This document shows, in pieces, positions 50,298 through 60,142 of a stretch of 64,000 nucleotides of DNA. Below the pieces are notes generated by a model. It searched no databases. It was given only the letters and a program-made list of their open reading frames with translations, and was not told where the DNA came from. Positions within the stretch are counted from its first letter, which is position 1. Each line of letters opens with the position of its first letter. Source of the DNA: Hyaloraphidium curvatum (lineage: Eukaryota > Monoblepharomycota > Hyaloraphidiomycetes > Hyaloraphidiales > Hyaloraphidiaceae); contig JAIVFI010000030.1 of the NCBI GenBank assembly GCA_025558095.1, positions 62,001-126,000 of the forward strand, in the 5' to 3' direction. Both the position numbers and the translations under genes were made by a program.

Positions 50298-51311
50298 TCA
50301 CAGCTTCAGGTCGGCCGAGTCCCCGATGCGGTAGAATCGCAGCGCATTGGTGCGCAGGATCTTCTTCCGATCCTCCTTGCCCACACCCATCCGCCTCAGC
50401 ACGATCATGTTGGCCCTCACGATCTCGCCGAGCCGCGCCTGCCCGCCGTCGACGGGGAAGTTGGACGCCCACATGCACCTGTCGACCCCGAACGCCCCGA
50501 CCGCGTGGGCGATCATCCCGCCGAACACGCCGTCGGCGATCTCCCAGCGCGTGACGGAGGCCGCGCCGCCGGGGCGGAGGTGGTAGTCGAGCCCCAGCGA
50601 GGCCATGAGCCCGCTGAGCTTCGCATGCACGTTCTTGTTCGCGGCAAGGAGGTCGATGGCATCGGCCCAGGCGCGGAATTTGGAGCCGTCGGGGTCCTTG
50701 GCGATGTCCAGCGGCCCGCCGAAGTGATCGAGCACCATCGGAATCCCGGGGAACCTAGCTGCGAACTTGGCCGCCTCGGAGATCTGGTGCCCGTAGCACC
50801 ACAGCTCGAACGAGGCGCCGTGCTTCTCCAGGACGGGCATGGCACGCAGCAGCCGCTCGTTGAGGAACGGGTTGGCGTCCCTGTGCCCCGACGAGTGCGC
50901 GCCGGACGGATCGTTGGTGACGGTGTAGCGCAGGCCCCGAAAAGCAGGGCTGGCGGCCTTGTGCGCGGCCAGGCACGCGTCCACGTCCTCGGCCGAGCGC
51001 ATCAGATTGACGTGGCCGACGATGGCGCGGCACACGCGGCCGGCGGTGGGCACCGTCGCGTTTTCCGCCACCCATTTCGTCTCGTTGGCCTGGCCGACCG
51101 GTCCGCCCTCGAGCCAGCCGCACTCGAGGTAGACGGAGCACTCGAGGAGCAGGCCGGCGTCTTCGTAGTCCTTGAGGTAGTGGCTCACGACGTAGTCGCG
51201 CTCGCCACCGGGCACGGCAAGCTTCGGCCGGCGGGCGTCGTCGACGAGCCAGAGATGGTGGTGCGCGTCGACGATGCGGCCGCCGTCATCGAGCGCGTCG
51301 AGGGCTTCCAT
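50298..51311 (-). CDS. Amidohydrolase-2 family TIM-barrel hydrolase, intronless paralogue
   Basis: Single exon, 337 residues. It begins with RIVDAHHHLWLVDDARRPKL (metal His cluster), then ECSVYLECGWLEGG, AFRGLRYTVTNDPSG, IPMVLDHFGGPLDI (His plus Asp), NVHAKLSGLMASLG and CMWASNFPVDGGQ, ending FYRIGDSADLKL. It is homologous over its full length to 21196-22784, which has eight introns. Both resemble L-fucono/L-rhamnono-lactonase and 2-pyrone-4,6-dicarboxylate lactonase-type hydrolases; the substrate is not known. Lack of introns suggests retroposition, massive intron loss or an independent acquisition. It is divergent from the broken membrane gene at 51436, with 124 bp between start codons. Confidence 0.88.
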   Translation of the reverse strand: MEALDALDDGGRIVDAHHHLWLVDDARRPKLAVPGGERDYVVSHYLKDYEDAGLLLECSVYLECGWLEGGPVGQANETKWVAENATVPTAGRVCRAIVGHVNLMRSAEDVDACLAAHKAASPAFRGLRYTVTNDPSGAHSSGHRDANPFLNERLLRAMPVLEKHGASFELWCYGHQISEAAKFAARFPGIPMVLDHFGGPLDIAKDPDGSKFRAWADAIDLLAANKNVHAKLSGLMASLGLDYHLRPGGAASVTRWEIADGVFGGMIAHAVGAFGVDRCMWASNFPVDGGQARLGEIVRANMIVLRRMGVGKEDRKKILRTNALRFYRIGDSADLKL

Positions 51312-51435
51312 TTCACTTGGAAAGATTGGCGTGGGATTGCAAGTGTCGAACGAAGAAGTGGGAGACACTGCGACCAACGCGCGCCGCCCGGCGCGCGCGC
51401 GTCGGAGGAATATGCGATCGACACATACAACGGCA

Positions 51436-52910
51436 ATGTCCACCGAGGTCCACGAGAAACCCGAGCCGTCACCCCGTCCGCGGCTTTTCGCGCCGCGTGA
51501 TTGGCGCCTGCTGTTCCCCAGCGGGCGTGCGGGCAACGGCTTGGCGTCGTCGTCCCTGCTGCCTCTGGACGAGGTCGGCGACGGCGACGAAGGCGATGCC
51601 GCCGCAGGATCAGATACGGCCACGCCTCCGACAATGGACCAACTCGCCGCGGCTCTCAAGCCCGCGCCGCCTCTATCGACGCTCGTGTGTCTTGACATTC
51701 TTCGTGCCTCGGCATCAAACGGCTTCGTGTACGCCAGCATGATGATCGTCTTTTCCGGCCTCAAGCTCGCGCTGGCCGCCTCTTCGGTGTTCGCTTTCAA
51801 TGACGGGCGCTTTGGCATGCCGCAAATGATTGCCGGAATCGTCGCCTACGCCTCCAACCAACCTACATCATCATTTCGCACCTGCTCGGGAGGGGCTGGT
51901 TCGGTGACGTAACGTCGACGACGACCGCAGGTCACGCCTTGCTTCCCTTGTTGAGCTACTTGGACGAGACCTGGCCCGGGAACCGCCCGACTTCGGGCAT
52001 TGAGAACGAGATCGCAGCGCAGCACATCCTCGAACACGACCCGGCAGACTCGTTGTGCCCGTGCTTCTCGTGCGCCGGTCGACTAGTGCAGCGCGCCGGA
52101 GCTGCGGCGCTTTTGACTAGTCTCTTTTGGTGCCTGGAAGAAGTTGTATGGCACCCGTTGGCTACGAACTGGCCCGCACTGGTGACTTTTGCCGACCGTA
52201 CCTGGCCTTCCGCATGGGCTTTGCTCAATATGGCCGTCATCTTGAGCGGGCTTGCTTAATCAATTTTCGTTTGCATCGAATCCATCGGGTGGCGGCAAAA
52301 TCCGTTCGTACTCTACATTCAGAGCAGGATATACCGGCGGGCCGCCAAGCTCGCGCTCGCGGACTTCTACATCCGCGCCCGCGCCGCCGCACGGGACGGA
52401 CAGCCGATCCCACCGGCAGCATCGGAACCCTACTTTGTCCTGCACCATCGCTTCGCGGAAGTCTGGCGCGGCCGCATGGTCGCGTCCGCCGCCATCCGCG
52501 GGGCCGTGGTCGCGCTGCTCCCCGCGGTCATCGTCGGCCTCATCATAACCTCGCCGCGGGCTCCTGCGTCACCTTACCGGGCCTTTTTCTGTTGCTTCTC
52601 AACTTTGCCGTCATTTCCCAGGATCTCGTGCACGCCGCCATCTCCAACGCGCAGATAGACTCGGTGCTGGACCTGTACGCGGAACTGCGCGAGCGCCTGC
52701 GGTCATTGCCGCCCAGCGAGGGCGTGCGCGCGCATGCAGACCTGCTTTCCTCCTTCCTTGAGGCGTCGCGGCTCCGCGCGACGGTGTTCGGGCTCCCCGC
52801 ATCGTTCTCCCTCCTGCGCGCTGCGGCTGCGTCTCTTCTGACCGTGGCCTTCGCGCTCTACGACCTGTCCGCGGATCCGGGGTGTTTCTCACGTTGCAAG
52901 TTGTCTGCCC
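51436..52910 (+). pseudogene. Broken member of the multi-pass membrane protein family
   Basis: Begins with Met at 51436 and a charged, Pro-rich cytosolic region, then FVYASMMIVFSGLKLALAAS and NDGRFGMPQMIAG, aligning with NNGRFGTAQLAAG of 7244-8565. A 1-base frame change occurs near 51855; the new frame runs to a TAA at 52257-52259, after which the same frame continues sensibly (SIFVCIESIGWRQNPFVLYI ... YFVLHHRFAEVWRGRMVASA). Another 1-base change occurs near 52545, leading to LPGLFLLLLNFAVISQDLVH, DSVLDLYAELRERLRSL and SLLTVAFALYDL, which match the window-end copy. No intron can absorb these changes. Three lesions mark it as a pseudogene, unless the assembly has several errors. Confidence 0.7.
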
Positions 52911-53360
52911 CTCTCGTTGAGGAGAGCAAGGCCGAGAGGGCCCGATTACCCTATTTTGCATGCCATGGTTGGGACGGTGCAGGGGAACGCCTTCTCCACC
53001 GTCTCCGGACAGGATGCCGTCTGATCTATTTCTTCGTCGCTTCGAACATGAAGGGGGTGGCGAAAGTTCATGCGGTTGGCGGAGGGGTTGGGGGTTTAGC
53101 CGACCGTTGCCCGTTCGCTCCACCCACGGCCCCGCTTATCGTACCGAAACTAGCGCCGAATGCATGGTGCGCAACGCACAACGCATCGAACATGATTTCT
53201 GTTGGACGCCGCATTAGTCATTCGACGGCGCGTCCCCCGCACCTGGTGGGAGTAGGAGGGTCCGCGGACTAACCCCGGCTCAACTAAAACGGAGCCGGGT
53301 CATCCCAGCCTCGAGAACCATTCCATCGAGGACCCGCCCGCCACCGGACATTCTCGCGCC
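52911..53360. other. Intergenic region
   Basis: Between the broken membrane gene and the intronless kinase; open frame continues from the former but without recognisable features. Confidence 0.4.
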
Positions 53361-54440
53361 ATGCCCGGCTCCGCTGTGGCCTGCCCGCCACGCGCCCCGC
53401 CGAACACGCCCGCCGACGACGACGCGGCGATCTTTGCGCACGGCCGCGCGCGCCTCCGGAGCTACCGCGCGGTGGGCCGCGAGCTCGGCCGCGGCGCCGA
53501 GGCGCACGTGCGCGTCGTGCTGCAGCCGGCGACGGGCGCCCACCTGGCGCTCAAGGTGCTGCCGAAGCGCGGGGCGCGTGCGGGACACGCGTTTGCGCTC
53601 GAGGCTCGCAGGCATTGGGACCGCACGGCGGCGGCGTGCGCGAGCTGCGATCGGCTGCCGCAGTTCGTCGAAGGCTTCGAGACGCTCGCGGCGTTCTATG
53701 CCGTGATGGAAATCCTGCCCGACTCGCTCGGCGCCGTGCTCGAACGCCGCGGTGGTTTGCCAGACAGGGAGGCCGCCGGCGCCGCCGCTGCATTATTGGA
53801 TGGGCTGGCGCACCTGCACAGCCACGGCATCATCCACCGCGACGTCAAACCGGCAAACATCCTGCTGCGCGCTCACGGCCGCGTCGACTCGCTGTGTCTC
53901 GCCGACCTGGCGTCGGCCTTCTGCTCGTCGCACAAGGGCGCCGCTCCCATCGTCCCCGCCGGGGCCCCCGTCGCCGGCACTCCAATGTACCTCCCACCCG
54001 AGGCCGTCCGCGGCCGCGCAGTCGGAACCCCTGCAGACGTCTGGGCCGCCGGATGTGTGCTGCACGAGATGATCTTCGGCCGCACGCCGTTCGAGGACGC
54101 AGGCTCCTGGGGCGCCCTGTTCGCCCTCATCGCCCGCGCAAAGATTGACATCCCCGACCACCCCGCGGCCTCCCTGATGCGAAGGCTGCTGGACCCGGAT
54201 CCATCCGCACGCATCGTCGCCGGCGAGGCGCTGCAGGACCCCTGGGTTGCGTCAGAGAGGCAGCCCACCCCGCGGCTGGCGGTCATCGGACTGAGGGACG
54301 CGCTGCGTTGGAGCGCGCTTGTGCAGCCGTGCACCGTGGCGGGGTTCCGCGGGTCGGGGGCGCAGGTGGTGTTCGAGTCGGGGCAGCTGAGGGTGGTGGG
54401 GATGGAGTCGTCGCCGAACGAGCTGCTCCCGATATACTAG
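53361..54440 (+). CDS. Serine/threonine protein kinase, intronless, DFG altered to DLA
   Basis: Single exon, 359 residues. Kinase motifs: GRELGRGAEAHVRVVLQ (Gly loop), HLALKVLPKRG (ATP Lys), HGIIHRDVKPANILLRAHG (intact catalytic HRD), then CLADLASAF where DFG would be (Asp kept, Phe-Gly replaced by Leu-Ala), GTPMYLPPEAVRG (APE as PPE) and DVWAAGCVLHEMIFGRTPFE. The catalytic Lys and Asp residues are present, so it may be active despite the changed DFG. The subfamily is unclear; the fold resembles CDK/MAPK-like or Ser/Thr kinases with a minimal C-lobe. The C-terminal 60 residues have no known domain. Confidence 0.8.
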   Translation: MPGSAVACPPRAPPNTPADDDAAIFAHGRARLRSYRAVGRELGRGAEAHVRVVLQPATGAHLALKVLPKRGARAGHAFALEARRHWDRTAAACASCDRLPQFVEGFETLAAFYAVMEILPDSLGAVLERRGGLPDREAAGAAAALLDGLAHLHSHGIIHRDVKPANILLRAHGRVDSLCLADLASAFCSSHKGAAPIVPAGAPVAGTPMYLPPEAVRGRAVGTPADVWAAGCVLHEMIFGRTPFEDAGSWGALFALIARAKIDIPDHPAASLMRRLLDPDPSARIVAGEALQDPWVASERQPTPRLAVIGLRDALRWSALVQPCTVAGFRGSGAQVVFESGQLRVVGMESSPNELLPIY

Positions 54441-54555
54441 ACGGGTGCAAGCCCCGGATACGGTTGTCTTGTGGTCTGTCAATTTTGGAGGGGCAAAGGC
54501 CTAGGAGCCACTAAGCGTGTTGACCGGCACTGACCGACGCCGAAAGACGAAGACA

Positions 54556-55164
54556 TCAATCAAGGCAAATCTCGCCGACGTTCGTCGGGCACGAGTTTCC
54601 GCCCTTGACGTAGTAAGCGCTAGTGCCGTCTTCGATTGCCGATCCCGAAATGCTTGTGATAGCATAGCAGTTCCCCGCGGTCATGAACGCCGCCAAGCAG
54701 TCGCCGGCCGCGTTGCAGAGGGCCTTGCAGGCCGCGACATCCGTCAGGCCCGCCTGCAGCAGGGGGGACGTGTCGCTGCACCCGAAGAGACTGCCGCAGC
54801 TGGTGTAGCCGTCGCCGTAGCGGCGATAGAGGTTTCGACTGCCGGAGTAGCTGACGCAGGCGACCTTGCCGTCGGGAGCGCCGGGGTAGCCGAACTCGCT
54901 GCGAAGTCCCCCGTCAGGGGCCGATCCCGCGCGGCGCGGGTGAATCTTCCCACCAAAACGAGCTTTCGCCGCACTCCCCACACGCGCGCTTGAAGATGAC
55001 GTGGCTCGCGGTGCCGACGGGGCTGCGGGGCAGGCGGGGGGGTGGCGAGCGGGCAGGCGGGGTCAGCCTTGGCGCCGGCGTCGGGCCGCGGAGGCATACC
55101 CCGCGAGCGCCTGGGCGGAGAGGGCGCAGAGCAGGACGGCTACCGCGAGGGCGCGGGTGACCAT
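54556..55164 (-). CDS. Small secreted cysteine-rich protein, family member with PAN-like C-terminus
   Basis: Three exons (55164-55100, 55022-54954, 54898-54556) give 158 residues. The signal peptide is MVTRALAVAVLLCALSAQA. The mature N-terminus (ACGECGESSFC-EFGYPGAP) and DGKVACVSYSGSRNLYRRYG match CADCAAHQFC-EYAHPGAP and GMVACVAPARDRRALYKRY of the gene at 405-798, so both are one family. Here an intron splits the second conserved Cys codon. The C-terminus (ACKALCNAAGDCLAAFM and GNCYAITS) resembles a PAN/apple-type Cys module, absent from the shorter paralogue. Likely extracellular; function unknown. Confidence 0.75.
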
Positions 55165-55489
55165 CACGGGAAGCAGCTGCAGTCGGCGGGAAGGCGAATG
55201 GGCGGGTGGGGATCTCTTTCGGTCGGTTGACGGCGGGAAGTCGGTAGGGACCCGCGACTATCGGAGTTGCTGCGCGCCGCCGTCTCCACCCGAGGCGCCG
55301 TCACTACCGCCACAAATGATACAGGGAAGTGACTTGCCCCCTCCGCGGGTTCTAGACGTCGCGGCAGGGCCGCACGCGGGAACGGCGGTCCAATTCGAAC
55401 GGGGCCCTGATTGGAGCGGCCCAGCCATGCGGCAGGTTCGGGTCGCGAGGTCCGCGTCCGCATATCTCACGGGCCCAACGCCGCCCGAT

Positions 55490-57252
55490 CTATTCCTTCG
55501 GAACGTCGAACATCGCGTTCGCCCTCGCCAGATCGTCCGCCGACCCGATGTCCATGAACAGTCCCTCGATCGGCGTCGCCTCGAGTGCGAGCCTGGCGCT
55601 CAACCACGCGACAAAGAAGCCCGGCGCGTCGGGGTTGGCACCGGACGCCAAGAAACCGGCCACCAGCTCCGGCAGCTCCCGCGGGAACAGGTACACGGCG
55701 ATCGCGCTCAAGTCCGACCGCGGGTCCGCGGGCTTCTCGCGGAAGCTCGCCACGCGGTGGCCGTCCGACAGGTCCAGCACCACCTCGCTGTACTTTCCGG
55801 GGGGTACCGGCGCGGGGACCCGCCGCACGATGAGCTGCCCGCGGCCGGTGCGCCCGAACCGGTCCGCCAGCCGGGCGAGGTCAAAGTCGAAAAGGTTGTC
55901 GCACGCCATGACAAGGTAGCCGTCGAGGTCCTCACGGGGTTCGGCCGACCGCAGCCCGAGCTCGAGGTCCTTCACGGCGCCCAGCCGGGTTTCGTTGGTC
56001 ATTGTCCCGTCGTTCACGAGGTGCAGCGGGAACGACGGCGACACCGTGACCTTCCACGCGGCAAAGTCCTCGTGGAACCGGCCGTTGGCGACCACGACGG
56101 CGTCTGCGCAGCCCAGGGGTTCCACCTTCTCCAGCATCCGTGTCATCATCGGCACACCGCCGACCTCGAGGAGCGGCTTGGCTTTGTTCCGGGTGATGGG
56201 GTAGAGGCGGGTTCCGAAGCCGGCGGCGAGGAAGATGCAGCTGGTTTGGGCCAACGGAGCGAACGGACGTCAGATTCTAGGCCCCCGCTACCGACCGCGC
56301 GGGCGACTCACCGAAGTTTCGGCTTCGGGCACGCGACGGTGGGGAGAAGCACTTCGCAGCCCCGGCTCCTGCAGACCTCCGCGATAAGAGCCTGGTGCTC
56401 CCCGTCCCGGCAGGCAAACAGCACCGCGCCGCCCGAACCCGGCAGCTTGGCCCCGGCGCCCAGCCCGCGGCCCAGATCGATCAGCTGCAGGTCGGCGTCG
56501 GAAATCACAAAGATCTCCCGGCGCAGGTCAAAGTTCCTGTCCACGCACGCGCGGAAACCTTCCGCGTCCCCGCGCAGGAGGGCCTCCTTGGCGGCGACGG
56601 CGTTGGACGCCATCTCGTCCATCACCCTGCGGATCTGGGCGTCGCCCTTTTGGAACCGCTCGAAGATGGGCGCGTGCACGTCGCCCGAGCTCTGCCCCGG
56701 CTGCCCGTGCCACGCGATCACGATCGGCGGCAGCAGCGCCGGGTCCAGGTGCTGCACCTTGCCGGGCGCAAACGCGTCCCCGCCGAAATCCATGGCCAGC
56801 AGCCCCTCGTGTGCCTGCACGAGGCGGTCGAGCGGGCCCGCGCGGATCCCGAGGATTTCGCACTCGGTCCTCCACGCCATCTCGGCGATCCTGCCCCGCG
56901 ACATGGGAAGATCGTACCACGCCGACCAGGCCCGGAGGGCGGCGACGAGGAGGGCGCTGCTCCCCGCGAGGCCCGACTGGAAGGGGACGTTGCTCGACGA
57001 CGATATCCGGAACGGCCGGGCACCCGTGTCGACGCCGCGATCGCGGGCGTGCTGCGAGAAGAGCTGCCAGGCCGCGACAAAGAGGTCCGTTTCGAGGGGG
57101 CCGGCCGATTCCGCCCGTTCGAGGGTGACTTCGGCAAAAAGCTCCTTCACGGCGAATCCCAGGCCTTTGCCGCCGTAGAGGTCGGACGGGTTGCCGATGA
57201 GCCCGACACGCGCGTGTGCCCGTGCCGTTACGCGCTCCGGCGCGCCGGCCAT
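55490..57252 (-). CDS. Bifunctional GHMP sugar kinase-nucleotidyltransferase fusion
   Basis: Two exons (57252-56312, 56240-55490) give 563 residues. Residues 1-314 are a GHMP kinase like glucuronokinases: ARAHARVGLIGNPSDLYGGK, VPFQSGLAGSSALLVAAL (ATP loop), AKLPGSGGAVLFACRDG. Residues 315-563 are a sugar-1-phosphate nucleotidyltransferase: CIFLAAGFGTRLYPITRNKA with KPLLEVGG, LVMACDNLFDFDLA, and a C-terminal FMDIGSADDLARANAMF. The transferase half has no ATG of its own; the kinase stop (TGA 56310-56308) lies inside a GTGAGT donor, and a 71-nt intron (56311-56241) joins the halves in frame (CG|C). The fusion would phosphorylate a free sugar or sugar acid at C1 and then load it onto a nucleotide, a salvage route to an NDP-sugar. 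Confidence 0.88.
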
Positions 57253-57653
57253 GGTTTTGCGATTCGAAGAGAACAGATGACGGCGGTTGGGAGCGCGTCG
57301 GGCACGCGTCAGGCACGCTCCCGTCCAGGTACCCGTCTGTCCCCTTCAATCCCGGCGCCTTTCCAGTCTTCGACAAGAATCGAGATGCCGACGTGGCGTA
57401 TCAACCCGTCCCCGCGTGTCCGGAACCCGGCCAGGTTGGGCCGCGCCTCCGACTTCGAAGCCGGCAAGAGAAGACGCGAAAGCGCAATCCGCGGTACAGC
57501 ACGCTGCTGATAGGCGAGAAAGGGCCGATCTGCGATGGTGGATCGCGACGAGGCGGCCGCCGCCGGCGTTGGCGCGTGCGGACCTTGGGCTGGCAGGGCG
57601 CGCGCGTGCGCGACCGCCAAACAACGTCCCGAATCCGCGGCCGCACGCCGGCC
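57253..57653. other. Divergent intergenic region
   Basis: Between the kinase-nucleotidyltransferase start (minus) and the glycoside hydrolase start (plus); both promoters should lie here. No gene seen. Confidence 0.45.
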
Positions 57654-60072
57654 ATGTCGCCGTCTGCGGGTGCAGCACCGCACTTTCTGGCAATGGCGCG
57701 CGCCGGGACCGTGCGGCTCCGTGGCGGAGACCGCCGGGAAGTGGGAGGCATCTGCGTCAGGCGCCCGCGCGGACCCGACGCCCGGAAGCGAGGGCGCTGG
57801 CCGCTGCTGCTCGCCTTGGCTTCCGCCTCTGCGGCCCTGCTCTGCGTCTCGGACATTCTTCACCAGGCTCCTGTCCGCGCGGAGGCCGCGGTGGTGGACC
57901 CGCGCGAGAACGGCGGCCGTCATCCCGGCGGCCGCTGGCGGCGACGCGTGCCGCTCAACCCCCCTCCGCTGCGGCCATACCGGACTGCCGAGGACTCAAT
58001 CGCCCTGCCGATCCTGGAGGGCGAATCCTTGGCCGAGGGGACGTCGACCACGCCCCCCGTTCTCTTCGGCGCTGTCACCTCGAGCGCGGACTCGTCCACC
58101 GCAGTACAGCAGGTGCCGCTCGCCCCGACGGACCCGATTCCGCCGGCACTGCAGACCACTGCCCCTGCCTTGTTCCAGCCGGTGGCGCAGCCGACAATCG
58201 TCGCCGGCCCTGCCCCGTCAACCGGTGTTGCTCCCTTGGCCGCGACCCTCTCCCTGGACCCGCCGGGACCCTCCTTGCTGCCGACGCCCGGTCGTCCCGA
58301 AGCGCCCACGGACCCCTTCCCGGTCTTCCCAACGACCACCGCCGCTCGCTCCACCTCGACCGCCGCCCCGCCCCCGAGCACCACCTTCACCGCCACGGTC
58401 TCGATGGTGAACCAGGTCGTCCCCGGCCTCCCGTTCCAGGGCGTCGGCGTGCAGATGCAGAACTTCGAGTACTACAAGGTCGACCCCGACCGGATCGCCG
58501 AGGGCAACAGGCGGCTTTCCCTGACGCGGTTCCCCATCTCTCGGGTGATGCTCCGCGCGTGGTGGTACACGACGGGCTACGACACTCAGGGGAAGCCGGT
58601 GTTTGACTTTGAGAACGGGGGCGGGCCCGGCCGCATGGCCGACCTGTGGAGGTGAGCACGACAGAGGACTGCACGGTCCTCCGGGGGCTCACGAGCGGTT
58701 CGACGCGGTTCAGAGTCCTGTCGTTCCTCAAGAACCAGAGCGTCGACGTCGTCATCGGAGAGTGGGACGATCCCACGAGCCCGTACGACCGGCCGGCTCT
58801 CTGTGGGTACCCCTCCTTAATGCCAGCTGTCAACCATGCTGACGCTCCCCCGCAGACGGCAAGGAACCCAACCCCGACCCGCTGCAAAAGTACGGCATCA
58901 ACAACACGGACCCGCGGTGGCACTTCCTCATCGGCGAATTCCTCACATACGCGCGGGAGGTCAAGGGGCTGACCAACCTCAAGTGGTACAACCTCATCAA
59001 CGAGCCCAACGCGTGGTACTCCAACAACCCCACCTACGACACATGGAGCCGCTCCGTGAGCCTGCTGCTCGCCGAGCTCGCGCGGAGGGGCCTCGACGGC
59101 AACATCACCGTCATCGGGCCCGACGTGACGGGGGCGACGGACTGGGTCGTGGGGATGCTGGACGATCCGAGGCTCAGGGGCAAGATCGGTGCCGTCGACG
59201 TGCACCGCTACGTCGACGACGTCGTGGACATCGAAAAGGGCTGGCTCGGCTCGGGATACTTTGCCGAGCTGCGCCGGACGGTCGACTCGAAGACAAACGG
59301 CACCAGGCTGCCAATCATCGTGACGGAGGCCGGGCTCGCCTACGGCAAAGTCAACGACACCCAGACCCTGCGCTACGATTTCCGGTACGGCCTCTGGATG
59401 TCGGACTACGTGGTCCAGGCGGCCGCGAACGGCGCCAGCGGGGTCATCGTGTGGAACGCGGACGACGCGTTCCTGGTCGGGGGGGCCTACGGGGGCCTGA
59501 ACCTCAAGGGGTGGGGGTTCTGGAACTCACTCGCCAACGTGTCTGGCTACCCCGAGTTCGATTTCCAGCCGCGGCCGTGGTTCTACTCCTTCTCCCTGCT
59601 CGCGAGGTTCATGCCGCGCGGGTCGCAGCCTCTCGTGGTGTCGGTCGGACCGTGGACTGATGCCGTGAGGTGCACGGCGACTCGGTCGGCGTACGCACCC
59701 GGCAACGGGGAGCCGTTCTCGGACTTTGGCGCCAGCCGGCGCGGCTGGTCGTGGCACCTCACCGTGGCCTGCGTCAGCCAATACGACGCGCCCGTGGCCG
59801 TCACGCTGGTGCTGCAGAACGCGACGATGGCCTCGGGACCGGACTTTGTCTCGACGTGGAGCAACGCCACGGAGCCGGCCCTCTTTGCCCCCGTGGTCGT
59901 GCTCAGGCAGTACAACTACTTTGCTTCGGACATGATCCCGCGGGCGGACGGGTTCCCGGCCGCCAAGGGGACCATGGAGATCGTGGTCGGCGCCGACGGG
60001 GGGAGGATGCTGGGGACGGTGAACATGCCCGGGAAGGGGCTCGTTGTCCTGACCACCCTCGGATCCTCTTGA
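57654..60072 (+). CDS. Clan GH-A glycoside hydrolase with signal anchor and Pro/Thr-rich stem
   Basis: Three exons (57654-58651, 58714-58802, 58856-60072) give 767 residues. Residues about 47-65 are a hydrophobic anchor (WPLLLALASASAALLCVSD) after a basic cytosolic start, so it is a type II membrane or secreted protein. A Pro/Thr/Ala-rich stem of about 190 residues follows. The catalytic domain carries LKWYNLINEPNAWYSNNPTY with the acid/base Glu (N-E-P) and LPIIVTEAGLAYGKV with the nucleophile Glu, typical of clan GH-A. The exact family (GH5, GH30, GH39-like) was not assigned. A role in cell-wall or glycan trimming at the surface is likely. All junction phases agree. Confidence 0.82.
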
Positions 60073-60142
60073 TCGTCTGGCACTATTGATACCCATCATC
60101 TGTATCCCCCATCACCTCTTCCAATCTATGGCTTCTTGTGTG

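Noticed and set aside
55001-57178. 725-codon plus-strand frame
   Set aside because: Antisense of the kinase-nucleotidyltransferase gene; no domain and typical high-GC shadow composition.
55490-57252. Bacterial operon or bacterial contamination
   Set aside because: The kinase and transferase halves join through an intron, and the flanking genes are spliced and eukaryotic, so contamination is unlikely.
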